A stretch of DNA of 64,000 bases from Nocardia amamiensis (GCF_015477605.1 NZ_JADLQX010000001.1:372001-436000), one strand, 5' to 3'. Numbered from the stretch's first letter, positions 1-8,875 are shown. Notes: generated from the sequence alone by a model not told the origin. Program-made: numbers and translations.

Positions 1-483
1 TCGGCGGGCCTCTCGGCCGGCCTCGACCTGTGTCTGCACATCGTCCGCAGGGAGCTCGGCGCACATGCGGCCGCCGAGCTGGCCAGGTGGAACGTTACTC
101 CGCCGCACCGTGAAGGCGGTCAGGCGCAATACATTCCGGAGGGGCCCGGTATTCGCGGTGGCGATGGCGGCCTCGCCGCCACGCTGGCCTGGGCGGTCGC
201 CGAACCGGCTGCGGCAGTTGATGTTTCGGCACTTGCCGCGCACGCGCTGATGAGCGAGCGCACGTTCATCCGCCGGTTCAAGGCGGAGGTGGGCACCACG
301 CCGCGACGCTGGCTCGACGCCCAGCGCACCGCACGTGCTCGCGAGCTACTGGAAACTACCCGTTTGCCGGTCGAAGTCGTCGCGGCCAAAGCGGGATTCG
401 GTAGCGTCACCGCCCTGCGGGTGCACCTCCGCGCGGCGACGGGAGCCACCCCGGCTGTGTATCGCCGATCGCTGGGTCGATGA
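1..483 (+). CDS. GlxA-type AraC family transcriptional regulator, 3' part
   Basis: The reading frame is open from the first base, so the start lies left of the window; about 160 C-terminal residues are visible. They begin with the end of a class-I glutamine amidotransferase-like (DJ-1/PfpI) sensor domain, recognisable by the stretch around ALDLCL-type 'SAGLDLCLHIVRRELG' and 'PPHREGGQAQYI'. An AraC double helix-turn-helix follows, with 'MSERTFIRRFKAEVG' and the second-helix region 'VVAAKAGFGSVTALRVHL'. Members of this family are cytoplasmic transcription factors with unknown or amine/aldehyde-like effectors. The target cannot be read from the sequence. Confidence 0.88.
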   Translation, partial: SAGLSAGLDLCLHIVRRELGAHAAAELARWNVTPPHREGGQAQYIPEGPGIRGGDGGLAATLAWAVAEPAAAVDVSALAAHALMSERTFIRRFKAEVGTTPRRWLDAQRTARARELLETTRLPVEVVAAKAGFGSVTALRVHLRAATGATPAVYRRSLGR

Positions 484-817
484 TCAACGCGCTACGCCGG
501 GATTCGCGCGAATAGCCTTGTGGCCCCGTCATATCGGACGATTAGAGTGAAAGGCTTTGGCGCGCAGTAGGTCAGCGCCGGGCGCGGGATACCGAATTCA
601 CCCGCCCCAGTAGGTTTATCAACCGGCGCAATGGGGTAAGAATCTTGTCAAGAGATCTTATGTCGTCATAGCTTATGCTGGACGTGTTGTTCGTGCTACC
701 TATACCAGCCTGATTACTGGCGGTTAACTGATCGACTGACCTACTTCCCTATCGACAAACGACCCGCGATCCCCGCGGTGCACGGCGAGATCGAGGCGCG
801 AGAGAGGCGGTTGGAGC
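484..817. other. Intergenic stretch with one weak promoter candidate
   Basis: No convincing coding frame is visible. A possible sigma-A-like promoter is TTGTCA at 645-650 and TAGCTT at 669-674, an 18-bp spacing, in a locally AT-rich patch. It would drive the small gene at 818 with a leader of about 140 bases. Nothing else stands out. Confidence 0.3.
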
Positions 818-1021
818 ATGGCCGATCTGGAAACGACGGCGTCCATTCCCCGGATGGGTGCCGAATTCGAGTTCGCGACCGCGAGCACCCCGCTGCGCCG
901 CGCCGCGGGACGGCTGCGGTCGGTGCTGCCGCCAGGATGGCGCATCGAGATCGTCGACGCGCCGACCAGGCGGTACGGCGACCGAGCGCCCATACTCCGG
1001 GTGGTCATGCCACCGGAATGA
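818..1021 (+). CDS. Small hypothetical protein (67 aa)
   Basis: An ATG at 818 is preceded by a purine-rich stretch (gagaggcggttgga) that can serve as a ribosome-binding site. The protein is 67 residues with no membrane segment; a Gly-Trp-Arg-Ile centre ('PPGWRIEIVDAPTRRYGD') suggests a small folded domain. Its stop codon abuts the stop of the convergent aldehyde dehydrogenase gene. I do not recognise a family. It could be a chance frame, but the start context and the exact end-to-end packing favour a real gene. Confidence 0.45.
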   Translation: MADLETTASIPRMGAEFEFATASTPLRRAAGRLRSVLPPGWRIEIVDAPTRRYGDRAPILRVVMPPE

Positions 1022-2467
1022 TCACCCGGTCCAGCCGAGCGGCATGAGCAGCGACTTCTGCTCGCAGAACGAGTCGAGGCCCTCCGGGCCGTTTTCCCGT
1101 CCGAGCCCGGAGGCCTTGTAGCCGCCGAACGGCGAGGTCGGGTCGAACGCGTACCAGTTGATCGCGTAGGTGCCGGTGCGCACCCGCGCCGCGATCTCGG
1201 CGCCGTGCTCGATGTCGGTGGTCCAGACCGAACCCGCGAGGCCGTAGACCGAGTCGTTGGCGATGGCCACGGCCTCGTCCTCGGTCTCGTACGGGATGAC
1301 CGACAGCACGGGGCCGAATATCTCCTCCTGGGCGATGGTGGACTTGTTGTCCACGTCGGCGAAGATCGTCGGCTCGACGAACCAGCCGCGATTCAGCCCC
1401 TCCGGCCGACCGCCGCCGAGCACCAGCCGCGCGCCCTCGGCCTTGCCCTTGGCGATGTATCCCTCCACCCGGTCGCGCTGGCGTTCGGAGATCAGCGGGC
1501 CCAACTGCACGGAGGGGTCGCTCGGGTCGCCGACCTTCATCGTCCGCACATGGTCGACCAGCGCGTCGAGGATTTCGTCGTACCGGCTGCGCGGGGCGAG
1601 GATGCGCGTCTGCGCGACGCAGCCCTGTCCGCTGTTCATCAGGCCGGAGAACGCGAGCACCGGGATGCCGGCCGCGACGTCCATGTCGGGCAAGAGAATC
1701 GCCGCGGACTTGCCGCCCAGCTCGAGCGAGACGCTCTTGAGCTGCCCGGTGGCGATCGCGCCGATCTTCCTGCCGACCGCGGTGCTTCCGGTGAAGGTCA
1801 GCTTGTCCACGCCGGGGTGGGAGACCAGGTACTCGGCCGCGTCGGGCTCGGCGGGCAGCACCGAGAGCACGCCTTCGGGCAACCCGGCCTCGGTGAAGAT
1901 GTCCGCGAGCATATTGGCCGTGATCGGCGTCAGCGGGGCGGGCTTGAGCACCACGGTGCAACCGGCCAGCAAGGCCGGAGCGAGCTTGTTGGCCGCGAGG
2001 AACAGCGGGACGTTCCACGCGGTGATTGCCGCGACGACGCCGCGCGGCTCCCTGGTCACCCGCGTGGTGCCGAACCCGCCGACCCGTGTTTCCCGCCAGG
2101 GGAAGGACTCGGCCAGGGCGGCGCATGCGTCCAGCACGGCGACCGCGGGGATCTGGTTGAGCGTCATTGCGATCATCTGCGGTGCGCCCACCTCGGCGGT
2201 CAGCGCGGCGAGCAGGTCTGCGGAACGCTGCTCGATCAGCCGTGCGGCGCGGGTGAGCACCGCGGCGCGTTCCTGCGGCGGTGTGGCGGGCCATGGGCCG
2301 TGGTCGAAGGCGTGCCTGGCCGCGGCGACCGCGGCATCGACGTCGGCCCGGCTCACCGCCGGAACGCTGCCCACCGGCTCGACCGTGACCGGCGAGATGA
2401 CCTGGACGCGCTCGGCGGTGGCTGGCGCGGTCCAGCGGCCGCCGATGAACAAGCTGTCGTAATGCAT
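1022..2467 (-). CDS. NAD(P)-dependent aldehyde dehydrogenase (Rv0223c-like)
   Basis: A full-length 481-residue aldehyde dehydrogenase that oxidises an aldehyde to a carboxylic acid with NAD(P)+. Visible family motifs are the 'AWNVPLFLAANKLAPAL' cofactor-domain segment (about 150-167), Lys175 in 'VVLKP', 'FTGST' at 225-229, general-base Glu249 in 'LELGGKS' and catalytic Cys283 in 'SGQGCVAQTR'. From memory it corresponds in position and family to M. tuberculosis Rv0223c, a KstR-regulon member. The promoter carries two overlapping KstR-like boxes, which supports a role in sterol or lipid side-chain catabolism. The substrate is not determined by the sequence. Confidence 0.93.
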   Translation of the reverse strand: MHYDSLFIGGRWTAPATAERVQVISPVTVEPVGSVPAVSRADVDAAVAAARHAFDHGPWPATPPQERAAVLTRAARLIEQRSADLLAALTAEVGAPQMIAMTLNQIPAVAVLDACAALAESFPWRETRVGGFGTTRVTREPRGVVAAITAWNVPLFLAANKLAPALLAGCTVVLKPAPLTPITANMLADIFTEAGLPEGVLSVLPAEPDAAEYLVSHPGVDKLTFTGSTAVGRKIGAIATGQLKSVSLELGGKSAAILLPDMDVAAGIPVLAFSGLMNSGQGCVAQTRILAPRSRYDEILDALVDHVRTMKVGDPSDPSVQLGPLISERQRDRVEGYIAKGKAEGARLVLGGGRPEGLNRGWFVEPTIFADVDNKSTIAQEEIFGPVLSVIPYETEDEAVAIANDSVYGLAGSVWTTDIEHGAEIAARVRTGTYAINWYAFDPTSPFGGYKASGLGRENGPEGLDSFCEQKSLLMPLGWTG

Positions 2468-2468
2468 G

Positions 2469-2514
2469 AGAACACGTTACAGATTTCGCTCCGATTTGTC
2501 TGTAACCTGTTCTA
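2469..2514. promoter_or_regulatory. Inverted repeat containing KstR-like operators upstream of the aldehyde dehydrogenase
   Basis: AGAACACGTTACAGA (2469-2483) and TCTGTAACCTGTTCT (2499-2513) are inverted repeats matching at 14 of 15 positions, just upstream of the ATG at 2467. The right arm contains TGTAACCTGTTCTA (2501-2514), an exact match to the published KstR consensus TNNAACNNGTTNNA. The left arm contains GAGAACACGTTACA (2468-2481), which misses only the first T. KstR is the TetR-family cholesterol-catabolism repressor. Control by KstR is an inference from the motif and from the Rv0223c relationship. Confidence 0.6.
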
Positions 2515-2677
2515 ATTTTGCCTCCCCCGGCCACCCGCGCGCGTGTGAATTCCGACCTCTCGGTTCGCTTTTCGCCGAACGCACTATTGCGTTCTGTTGC
2601 TGGAGCGGTCATGCTGTAGCGACAGATCAGCTCGCTCCATTCACCCAACCGTTACCGCAAATTGGGGAGTCCGAGTC

Positions 2678-2980
2678 ATGGCGGTGCAAGTGATCGGCCG
2701 GTCGCTGATGACCAGTGATCAAACCGAGCATCAGGCGAAGTGTGTCGGCAGCGGAGGGTGGGTGGTCTCCTTCCTACCCGGTCGCACCCTGACAATCGAG
2801 CAGGCAACTGCGGCTATGCAGGCCGCCGAGGCTGTCGCCGCAGTCGGGATGCTAGCCGACCTGGTCGGTCTGACCACGCTGGAAACCGTCGGGCTTGCGA
2901 TCCGGGAGTCCCCGTGGAGTGAGCCGGTGCACGCGCCGTGCGGCAAGCGGCACTGGCGTCGCGGATGGCTCGAGGCTTAG
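2678..2980 (+). CDS. Hypothetical protein (100 aa)
   Basis: The ATG at 2678 is seven bases after a GGGGAGT ribosome-binding site, which is why I prefer it over the upstream in-frame start at 2597. The 100-residue product has a hydrophobic alpha-helical middle ('AMQAAEAVAAVGMLADLVGLTTL') and a basic, Trp-containing end ('GKRHWRRGW'). I do not recognise a family. It is divergent from the aldehyde dehydrogenase gene and shares its upstream region, so it may share control. Confidence 0.5.
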   Translation: MAVQVIGRSLMTSDQTEHQAKCVGSGGWVVSFLPGRTLTIEQATAAMQAAEAVAAVGMLADLVGLTTLETVGLAIRESPWSEPVHAPCGKRHWRRGWLEA

Positions 2981-2985
2981 TTCAG

Positions 2986-3855
2986 CTAACTTTTAGTTGC
3001 CACAACGACCAGATTGCTCACAAGTAACTCCCGCACCACAGGTACCCGCACCAGCCACCAGGCCCAGCGCGGGTGGTACCGCGGGAAGACCGTGTGGACT
3101 TCGGCCGGAGTGCGTGCCGCCCAGCGCAATCCGTCCGCGGCGCGCACCGCGAACAGCGACCTGCCGAACCGGTTCTTGGGTTCCCGCCCGTGCTTGCGTC
3201 GATACCGGCGCGCGGCGTATTCACCACCGAGGTAGTGCCACGGCCCCGTCTCGTGCCCGCCGAACGGGCCGTGCCACACCGTGTACGAGAGCACCATGAG
3301 TCCGCCCGGCCTGGTCACCCGCACCATCTCGTCGGCCATCACCCACGGCTTGGAGACGTGCTCGGCGACGTTCGACGAGAAGCAGATGTCGACCGCGCCG
3401 TCGCGGAACGGCAGCGCCATCCCGGACCCGCGGACCGCACCGGCCACCGAAAGGCCCGCCGCGTGCATTTCCGACGGGTCCGGCTCCACCGGGATGTAGC
3501 GCGCGCCGGTGCGGAGGAACTCGTCCGCGAAGTAGCCCGGTCCGCCGCCCACGTCGAGAATCGTCGCGCCGTCCAGCGACCGGCCGGTGAGGTCGGCATA
3601 GAAGTCGGCGATCATGGCCGCGCTGTCGGCGGCCAGGCCGCCGTAGAACAGCGCTGGATCGGTCTGCTCGTACCGGAAACTGCCGAGCAGCCGCAGCGAC
3701 CGGCGTAACGTCGCCCGCCGGGCGAACCGGGGCGAGCTGCTGCGTACGGGCGTTTTCTCGGCTTTGAGCACGGCGCCGAGTTTTCCATAGCCCTGATGCC
3801 GGGCGTGCTCGACGGGTGCTCGGTTAGGGTGTAGCGCGATATCCGACGTTCCCAT
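2986..3855 (-). CDS. SAM-dependent methyltransferase (Rv0224c-like)
   Basis: A class-I SAM-binding motif is clear: 'ILDVGGGPGYFADEF' (about 99-113 from this start), followed by the acidic 'VEPDP' strand and 'SSNVAEHV' post-motif typical of Methyltransf_11 proteins. The protein ends with the family-typical 'FPRYHPRWAWW' segment. It is divergent from the glycosyltransferase gene with only 28 bases between the chosen starts. A GTG at 3771 would give 261 residues, closer to the roughly 254 I recall for Rv0224c, so the first 28 residues are uncertain. The acceptor is unknown; the neighbourhood points to an envelope glycan or lipid. Confidence 0.85.
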   Translation of the reverse strand: MGTSDIALHPNRAPVEHARHQGYGKLGAVLKAEKTPVRSSSPRFARRATLRRSLRLLGSFRYEQTDPALFYGGLAADSAAMIADFYADLTGRSLDGATILDVGGGPGYFADEFLRTGARYIPVEPDPSEMHAAGLSVAGAVRGSGMALPFRDGAVDICFSSNVAEHVSKPWVMADEMVRVTRPGGLMVLSYTVWHGPFGGHETGPWHYLGGEYAARRYRRKHGREPKNRFGRSLFAVRAADGLRWAARTPAEVHTVFPRYHPRWAWWLVRVPVVRELLVSNLVVVATKS

Positions 3856-3883
3856 CGGGACCACCGACCGAGAGAAGCTCCAC

Positions 3884-5056
3884 GTGCGCGAAGTCCTCCT
3901 GCTCTGCTGGCGCGACACCGGGCACCCGCAGGGGGGCGGCAGCGAGCGGTACCTCGAGCAGGTCGGCGCACAGCTGACGGCCCGCGGCATCAAGGTCACC
4001 TTGCGCACCGCGGGCTACCCGGGGGCGCCGCGGCGGGAACGAATCGACGGCATCGACATCAGCCGGGCCGGCGGACGCTACACGGTGTACCCGCGGGCGC
4101 TGGCCGCCCTCCTGCTCGCGCGGATCGGCCTCGGCCCGCTGCGCGGCGTGCGCCCGGACGCGGTGATCGATACCCAGAACGGCATTCCCTTCTTCGCCGC
4201 CGCCGTCACCCGGGCGCCGTCGGTGGTGCTGGTGCACCACGGCCACCGCGAGCAGTGGCCGGTGGCCGGTCGGCTGGTCGGCCGGATCGGCTGGTGGATC
4301 GAGTCCCGGCTGTCGCCGCGCGTGCACCGGGACAATCAATATCTGACCGTGTCACTGCCTTCGGCCGAGGAACTGGCCGCGCTCGGTGTGGACCGTTCGC
4401 GAATCGCGGTGGTTCGCAACGGAGCTGAACCGGTTCCAGCCGACGCCCCGACGGGGGCCGCGGAAACGCGGACCGACGAGCCCACCGTCGTGGTGCTCTC
4501 CCGCCTGGTGCCGCACAAGCAGATCGAGGATGCGCTCGCCGCCGTCGCCCGGCTGCGCGACCGTATTCCCCGGCTGCGCCTGGACGTGATCGGCGACGGC
4601 TGGTGGGCGGACAATTTGAAGGACAACGCCCGCGAGCTCGGCATCGCCGACGCCGTCACCTTCCACGGCCACGTGGACGAACGCCGCAAACACGAATTGC
4701 TCGCCAGGGCGTGGGTGCACGTGCTGCCGTCGCGCAAGGAGGGGTGGGGTCTCGCGGTGATCGAGGCGGCCCAGCACGGTGTGCCGACCGTCGGCTACCG
4801 GAGTTCGCGCGGTCTGACCGATTCCATCGTCGACGGCGCCACCGGCGTCCTGGTGGACGACGTCGCGCAATTGGCCGATGCCGTCGGCGAGCTGCTGGAC
4901 GATCCTGTGGCGCGGACCGTCATGGGCGAGAAGGCCCGCGCCCGGGCCCGCGAATTCTCCTGGGAGCAGACCGGAAACGGAGTCTACGAGGTGCTGGCGT
5001 CCGCTGCCCGAGGTGAGCACACCGCGGGCTTGATCACGGCGCGGCCGGTCGACTGA
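3884..5056 (+). CDS. GT4-family glycosyltransferase (Rv0225-like)
   Basis: A 390-residue GT-B retaining glycosyltransferase. The N-terminal domain has the glycine-rich loop 'GHPQGGGSERYLE' (13-25). The C-terminal domain has the nucleotide-sugar E-x7-E motif, Glu286 and Glu294 in 'EGWGLAVIEAAQHG'. The start is GTG with an AGAGAAG ribosome-binding site just upstream. The enzyme would act at the cytoplasmic face of the membrane on an unknown glycolipid or polysaccharide acceptor. It lies among the methyltransferase, membrane proteins and flippase-like gene, which suggests a common glycan pathway. Confidence 0.9.
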   Translation: MREVLLLCWRDTGHPQGGGSERYLEQVGAQLTARGIKVTLRTAGYPGAPRRERIDGIDISRAGGRYTVYPRALAALLLARIGLGPLRGVRPDAVIDTQNGIPFFAAAVTRAPSVVLVHHGHREQWPVAGRLVGRIGWWIESRLSPRVHRDNQYLTVSLPSAEELAALGVDRSRIAVVRNGAEPVPADAPTGAAETRTDEPTVVVLSRLVPHKQIEDALAAVARLRDRIPRLRLDVIGDGWWADNLKDNARELGIADAVTFHGHVDERRKHELLARAWVHVLPSRKEGWGLAVIEAAQHGVPTVGYRSSRGLTDSIVDGATGVLVDDVAQLADAVGELLDDPVARTVMGEKARARAREFSWEQTGNGVYEVLASAARGEHTAGLITARPVD

Positions 5057-5129
5057 TCCCGTTGTCCAGCGCTGGGTAGACCAGCCGCCACCGTAGTGTG
5101 GCGATCGATGCCCGAGGGGTTTCGGGTGG

Positions 5130-7010
5130 CTACCGCCGGGTCCTCCTCCGGGAGCGCACACGCATAGCGAGAACGACGATCGGCCCGGCGACAAGCATTG
5201 CGCCCCAGAGCAAATGGGCTGCGTAGGCGAACGCGCGCTGTTGTGTCGTCGATCCGCGTCGCTCGATGACGCCAGGCACGCGATACAGGGCGAGGTCGGC
5301 GTCCGCGTAGGTCGGCTCGAGTTGCGCTAGGGTGGCCGCCGATTCGCCGAGCGGACCGGGGGTCGTTCGTTCGACGAGCACCCATCCGACGCCGAGCCGC
5401 GCCAGGTCCACAGCCGGATCGCCATGTAGCAGAAGGGCTTCCACCTGTCTGGCGCGGGCTCCTTCGCCGGACACAGTTCGGCCGCGCACCGGGAGCTCAC
5501 CGGTTTGCAATACGTCGCCGGGCAGCATGCGCGGCGCCGGGTCCAGTACCGGCGCGGCGCCGCTGTAGGGGAACTTGCGGAACATCCCGCCCGGCAGCAC
5601 CGCGACGTCGGTGGAATCGTCGACTCGTTCCGCGACCCGTTGCCACCCGTCCGGATAGTGCACGGTTCGAACCGCTCCGCCGACTCCCCATGCGAGGTCG
5701 TAGAGCGGCAGCACCAGGAGCACGACGAAGACCGCTGCGACAGTGGATGTCACGGCTCGGTGGGCCGGCACAGGCCGGTCTGCTGCCGCGGGCCGGCGGA
5801 CCGTGGAGAAGCGCCGAGCCAGCACGCCGCATCCGGCCGCGGCGCACAGCGCGTAGGCGGGCATGGCCAAGGCCACATACTTCTGGGTGTCGCGCAGCAG
5901 ACCCGCGCCGGGCACGTGAGCGACCAGCCATTCCAGCGCCTGCATGCCCCACGGCGTCGCGCCGAGCGCGGGGAACAGGACCGCGATCGCCGCGAGTAGC
6001 AGCAACACGCGGCGGACGTGGCGACCGTCCGGGTCGCCATTGCCCGTCGCGACGGCACGCACCCCGAGCGCGACGATCGCGAGCAGCGCGACGGTGCCGA
6101 TCGCGGCGAGCGGCGTGGTGCGCGAGTCCGGCACGGCCTCGGCGTTCCAGATCCCGCCCAGCCCGGCCAAGCTGCCCAGCGTGCCGAGACCTGGTTCGGC
6201 ACGTGCGGCGAAGGCGGCGATGCCAGCGGGGTCCGAGGGTTCGCCGCCCGCGCCGGATAGCGCGGTCGCAGTCAGCCACGGCGCCGACGCGACCACCCAG
6301 AGGGCGACTGTCGCGGGCAGTTGCCGTACCCGGACGAGGGCGAGTGCGGTGCAGCCCGCCAGCAGCGAGCCGGTCGGCGTGAGCCCCGCCGCGGCCAGCG
6401 ACCCCGCCAGCGCCGCCCACGCGGAGGTCGCTCCGCTATGCGCGGTCGCGATCTGCCGAGGGCCTTGTCCTGGCCCGCGGGTTGATGTGGTGCTGAGCGG
6501 GCGTCCGGCTGTGTCGGCTGTCCGAGCGCTGCGCGGATGCTGTGCCGCGGCAGCGCATCGGAGGCGATAGGCGGCCAGCACCGTCCACGGGAGGGCGGCA
6601 TAGCCGGTGAGCAGACTCCAGTGGCCCTGCAAAAGGCGTTCGGCCACGTAAGGGTTCCACAGAGCGACCGTGGCGGCGACCAGTTGCGCGCCGAGCGGCG
6701 CGCTCAGCAGTTCGCGTACGAGGACAGCGGCCCCGTACGCCGCGGCCCACAGTGCGAGGACCAGGATCGCCTTGACGATCAGCCCGCCGTCCACGATCGA
6801 CGACGCCGCGGCGAGCAACACATCCTGCGGCACCGCCCGGGGAGCCGCGTCGCCCAATCCGAGCGCCGAGTCGGTCGGATAGCCGCGCGGCGTGCTCACC
6901 GCATCCCGCAACAGCAGATATCCCGGTCTCAGCAGCGGCCCGGCCACGAGCAGCGCCCCGACCGCGCTGTATCCCGCGGCCACCACTCGATCCCGACGGC
7001 TCACACTCAC
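5130..7010 (-). CDS. Polytopic membrane protein (Rv0226c-like)
   Basis: About 626 residues with many transmembrane helices, beginning around residues 10-28 ('AAGYSAVGALLVAGPLL') and ending with a last helix before an Arg-rich tail. An extracytoplasmic C-terminal region of roughly 150 residues ('RLGVGWVLVERTTPGPLGES') precedes the last helix. The topology and 'GHWSLLTGYAALPWTVLAA' loop resemble GT-C type proteins such as AftD, but I see no diagnostic catalytic motif. The GTG at 7010 is chosen because the helix pattern begins there; upstream in-frame sequence is antisense to a pseudogene remnant. Function unknown; probably envelope polysaccharide assembly. Confidence 0.8.
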   Translation of the reverse strand: MSVSRRDRVVAAGYSAVGALLVAGPLLRPGYLLLRDAVSTPRGYPTDSALGLGDAAPRAVPQDVLLAAASSIVDGGLIVKAILVLALWAAAYGAAVLVRELLSAPLGAQLVAATVALWNPYVAERLLQGHWSLLTGYAALPWTVLAAYRLRCAAAAQHPRSARTADTAGRPLSTTSTRGPGQGPRQIATAHSGATSAWAALAGSLAAAGLTPTGSLLAGCTALALVRVRQLPATVALWVVASAPWLTATALSGAGGEPSDPAGIAAFAARAEPGLGTLGSLAGLGGIWNAEAVPDSRTTPLAAIGTVALLAIVALGVRAVATGNGDPDGRHVRRVLLLLAAIAVLFPALGATPWGMQALEWLVAHVPGAGLLRDTQKYVALAMPAYALCAAAGCGVLARRFSTVRRPAAADRPVPAHRAVTSTVAAVFVVLLVLPLYDLAWGVGGAVRTVHYPDGWQRVAERVDDSTDVAVLPGGMFRKFPYSGAAPVLDPAPRMLPGDVLQTGELPVRGRTVSGEGARARQVEALLLHGDPAVDLARLGVGWVLVERTTPGPLGESAATLAQLEPTYADADLALYRVPGVIERRGSTTQQRAFAYAAHLLWGAMLVAGPIVVLAMRVRSRRRTRR

Positions 7011-7094
7011 GCCTGAGCACTGTACGTCGCGAACACCGCCGCAGCGGAGCCGAGCGGCGACCACGAAGTCCAGTTCGGTCGGTCCCGCGGATGC

Positions 7095-7349
7095 TCGTGC
7101 CGATCTCGCAGTCTGTTCCACGGCGGTCCGGCCGCTGATCCGGTCCGGCTCGGCATCGGCTGCGTGCTCGGTACGTCTCTCGCACGGCGGGAACCACTTG
7201 GCGAATCGGCGACGATCCTCGCTCAGCTCGAGCTGGCCTCCTGGGACGCCGACCTGACACTGTATTGTGTGCCGAGCGTCATCGAGTGCGGTGGTTCGAC
7301 GACAGCGCAGCCGGCCGCCCTCGCGCACGAGTGGCTTGCGAGAACCTGA
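7095..7349 (+). pseudogene. Decayed inverted copy of the 3' end of the Rv0226c-like gene
   Basis: Read on the plus strand in the frame of 7164, this stretch encodes 'LFHGGPAADPVRLGIGCVLG', then 'PLGESATILAQLE' and 'DADLTLYCVPSVIE'. The complement-strand gene at 5130-7010 encodes 'LLHGDPAVDLARLGVGWVLV', 'PLGESAATLAQLE' and 'DADLALYRVPGVIE' near its C-terminus. The similarity ends near 7349, where the remnant has its own stop. No start or upstream membrane region remains. This is a fragment of an inverted paralogue, not a functional gene. Confidence 0.75.
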
Positions 7350-7460
7350 CAACTGATTCCGTGAGCACCCAGAACAAGCGCGGACCGCAACGTAGGACCT
7401 GAACGCAAATCTTGCGTCACCCGACTAGTACGGCCTGAAGATTCGGAGAGGCGGGGGAGC

Positions 7461-8696
7461 GTGTCTGCTGTCCGTCGGTTTCTCGTAGTAGCGGATTTGA
7501 CGTGGGTGACGGCCGGGGCGATGACCGCCAACGTGGCCGGGTATCTGCTGCAGCTGCTGGCCGGCCGGTGGCTGGGTGTTACCGGGTACAGCGAGTTCGC
7601 GAGTCTGCTTGCGGTGCAGTTGCTGTGCGCGGTGCCCGCGCTGGCATTGCAGAATGTGGTGGCCCGCGAGCTGGTCCGGGGTGCCGGTGTGGCGGCGCTG
7701 CGCGGACTGCAATGGCGGTGCGCGCTGATCGTCGCTGTCGTGGCGGCGGTGCTGGTGCCGCTGGTCTCCCTGACACTGAACGTCGGGGTGGCCGCCACCG
7801 CGGCGGCACTGGGTGCCGCGCCGGCGCTGGTGCTCTTGTCCGGCGAGCAGGGGGTCCTGCAAGGCAGTAAGCGCTTTCGGGCGTTGGGTGTGGTGCTCGG
7901 CGCGGCGGGAATCGCCCGCGTCGCGCCCGCGCTGGTGGTTCTGGCCCTGAGCGGCGGCGCGACGCTCGCACTGTGGGCCGCTGCCTGCGGGATCGCGGCG
8001 GCGGCGCTGCTGGCCAGGATGGTCGCCGGTTCGCCGTCCAAGTCGGTGCGGACCGAAATCGGGGCGGGCGAGATCGCGGCGGCCACGGGAGTGCTGCCGG
8101 TTCTGCGGGCCGCCCAGGTGCAAGCGGCGCTGATGGCGCTGCAGTCGGCGGACTTGATCGTGGTCCGGATCGTGCTCGACGACGTGGACGCCAGCCGCTA
8201 CGCCCTAGGCACCATCGCCACCAAGATCGCGTTCTGGCTGCCGCAAGCGGTCGGCGTCGTGCTGTATCCGCGCATGGCGCAGCCGACGCAATCGGCGGGC
8301 GCGATCCGGGCCGCGCTGGCGGTGCTCAGTGGCATCGGTCTCGTCGCGGTGCTCGGAGCGGCGCTCGCCGCCCCGCTGGCCCCGCTGCTCGCGGGCGAGG
8401 ACTACGCCCCGATTCAAGGCTTGCTGTGGGTGTTCGCACTGCACGGAGCGCTGCTGGCCGTACTGCAAGGCGCGGTTCTCTCGGCCATCGCCGTCGACCG
8501 CACCTCGCTCGCGCTGGTCACCTGGCTGGGGCTGGCCGTCGAAGTCACGTTGATGCTGACTTTGGCTCGTACGGTCCCGGCCCTGATCACAACGGCCGTG
8601 TCCGTCGCGGCCACGACCACTGTGCTGGTTGCCGTCATCGTCCTGCGGGCGGCCACGAGCGCGACACGCCCTGAGCCGCTGCGCCCGGTCGGTTGA
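7461..8696 (+). CDS. Polysaccharide-export type membrane protein (MOP flippase-like)
   Basis: A 411-residue, almost wholly hydrophobic protein with about 12 predicted membrane helices in the arrangement of MATE/Wzx-type flippases. The N-terminal segment 'VAGYLLQLLAGRWLGVTGYSEFASLLA' is typical of lipopolysaccharide-biosynthesis flippase proteins. The GTG start is preceded by a GAGGCGGGGG ribosome-binding site. It would move a lipid-linked sugar intermediate across the membrane, working with the neighbouring glycosyltransferase and acyltransferase genes. The substrate is not known. Confidence 0.78.
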   Translation: MSAVRRFLVVADLTWVTAGAMTANVAGYLLQLLAGRWLGVTGYSEFASLLAVQLLCAVPALALQNVVARELVRGAGVAALRGLQWRCALIVAVVAAVLVPLVSLTLNVGVAATAAALGAAPALVLLSGEQGVLQGSKRFRALGVVLGAAGIARVAPALVVLALSGGATLALWAAACGIAAAALLARMVAGSPSKSVRTEIGAGEIAAATGVLPVLRAAQVQAALMALQSADLIVVRIVLDDVDASRYALGTIATKIAFWLPQAVGVVLYPRMAQPTQSAGAIRAALAVLSGIGLVAVLGAALAAPLAPLLAGEDYAPIQGLLWVFALHGALLAVLQGAVLSAIAVDRTSLALVTWLGLAVEVTLMLTLARTVPALITTAVSVAATTTVLVAVIVLRAATSATRPEPLRPVG

Positions 8697-8721
8697 CGGA
8701 CCCCTGCCTAGGATCGAGCCC

Positions 8722-8862
8722 ATGATCACCGCGGTCCATACATTGGTCTACGCGGACGATCCAGACGCGGCCCGCGCGTTCTTCGGCGATGTTCTCAGGT
8801 GGCCGAACGTCGACGCCAACGGTGGCTGGCTCGTGCATCCTGTCGCGTATCCGCTCGCCTGA
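8722..8862 (+). pseudogene. Truncated VOC (glyoxalase/bleomycin-resistance) family gene
   Basis: The ATG at 8722 opens a 46-residue frame beginning 'MITAVHTLVYADDPDAARAF', followed by 'FGDVLRWPNVDANGGWLV', the first beta-alpha-beta unit of VOC-fold proteins. Family members are about 110-130 residues; here the frame stops at 8862 and nothing downstream restores it before the terminator at 8876. The missing C-terminal half holds metal ligands, so this is most likely a gene remnant. Confidence 0.65.
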
Positions 8863-8875
8863 CCCCTGCGAACGA

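Noticed and set aside
1005..2648. 547-codon minus-strand frame overlapping the aldehyde dehydrogenase
   Set aside because: Off-frame shadow with Arg-rich composition. The 1022-2467 frame has all catalytic residues.
7011..7352. N-terminal extension of the Rv0226c-like membrane protein to 7352
   Set aside because: The extension is hydrophilic, lacks a ribosome-binding site and is antisense to the decayed duplicate on the plus strand.
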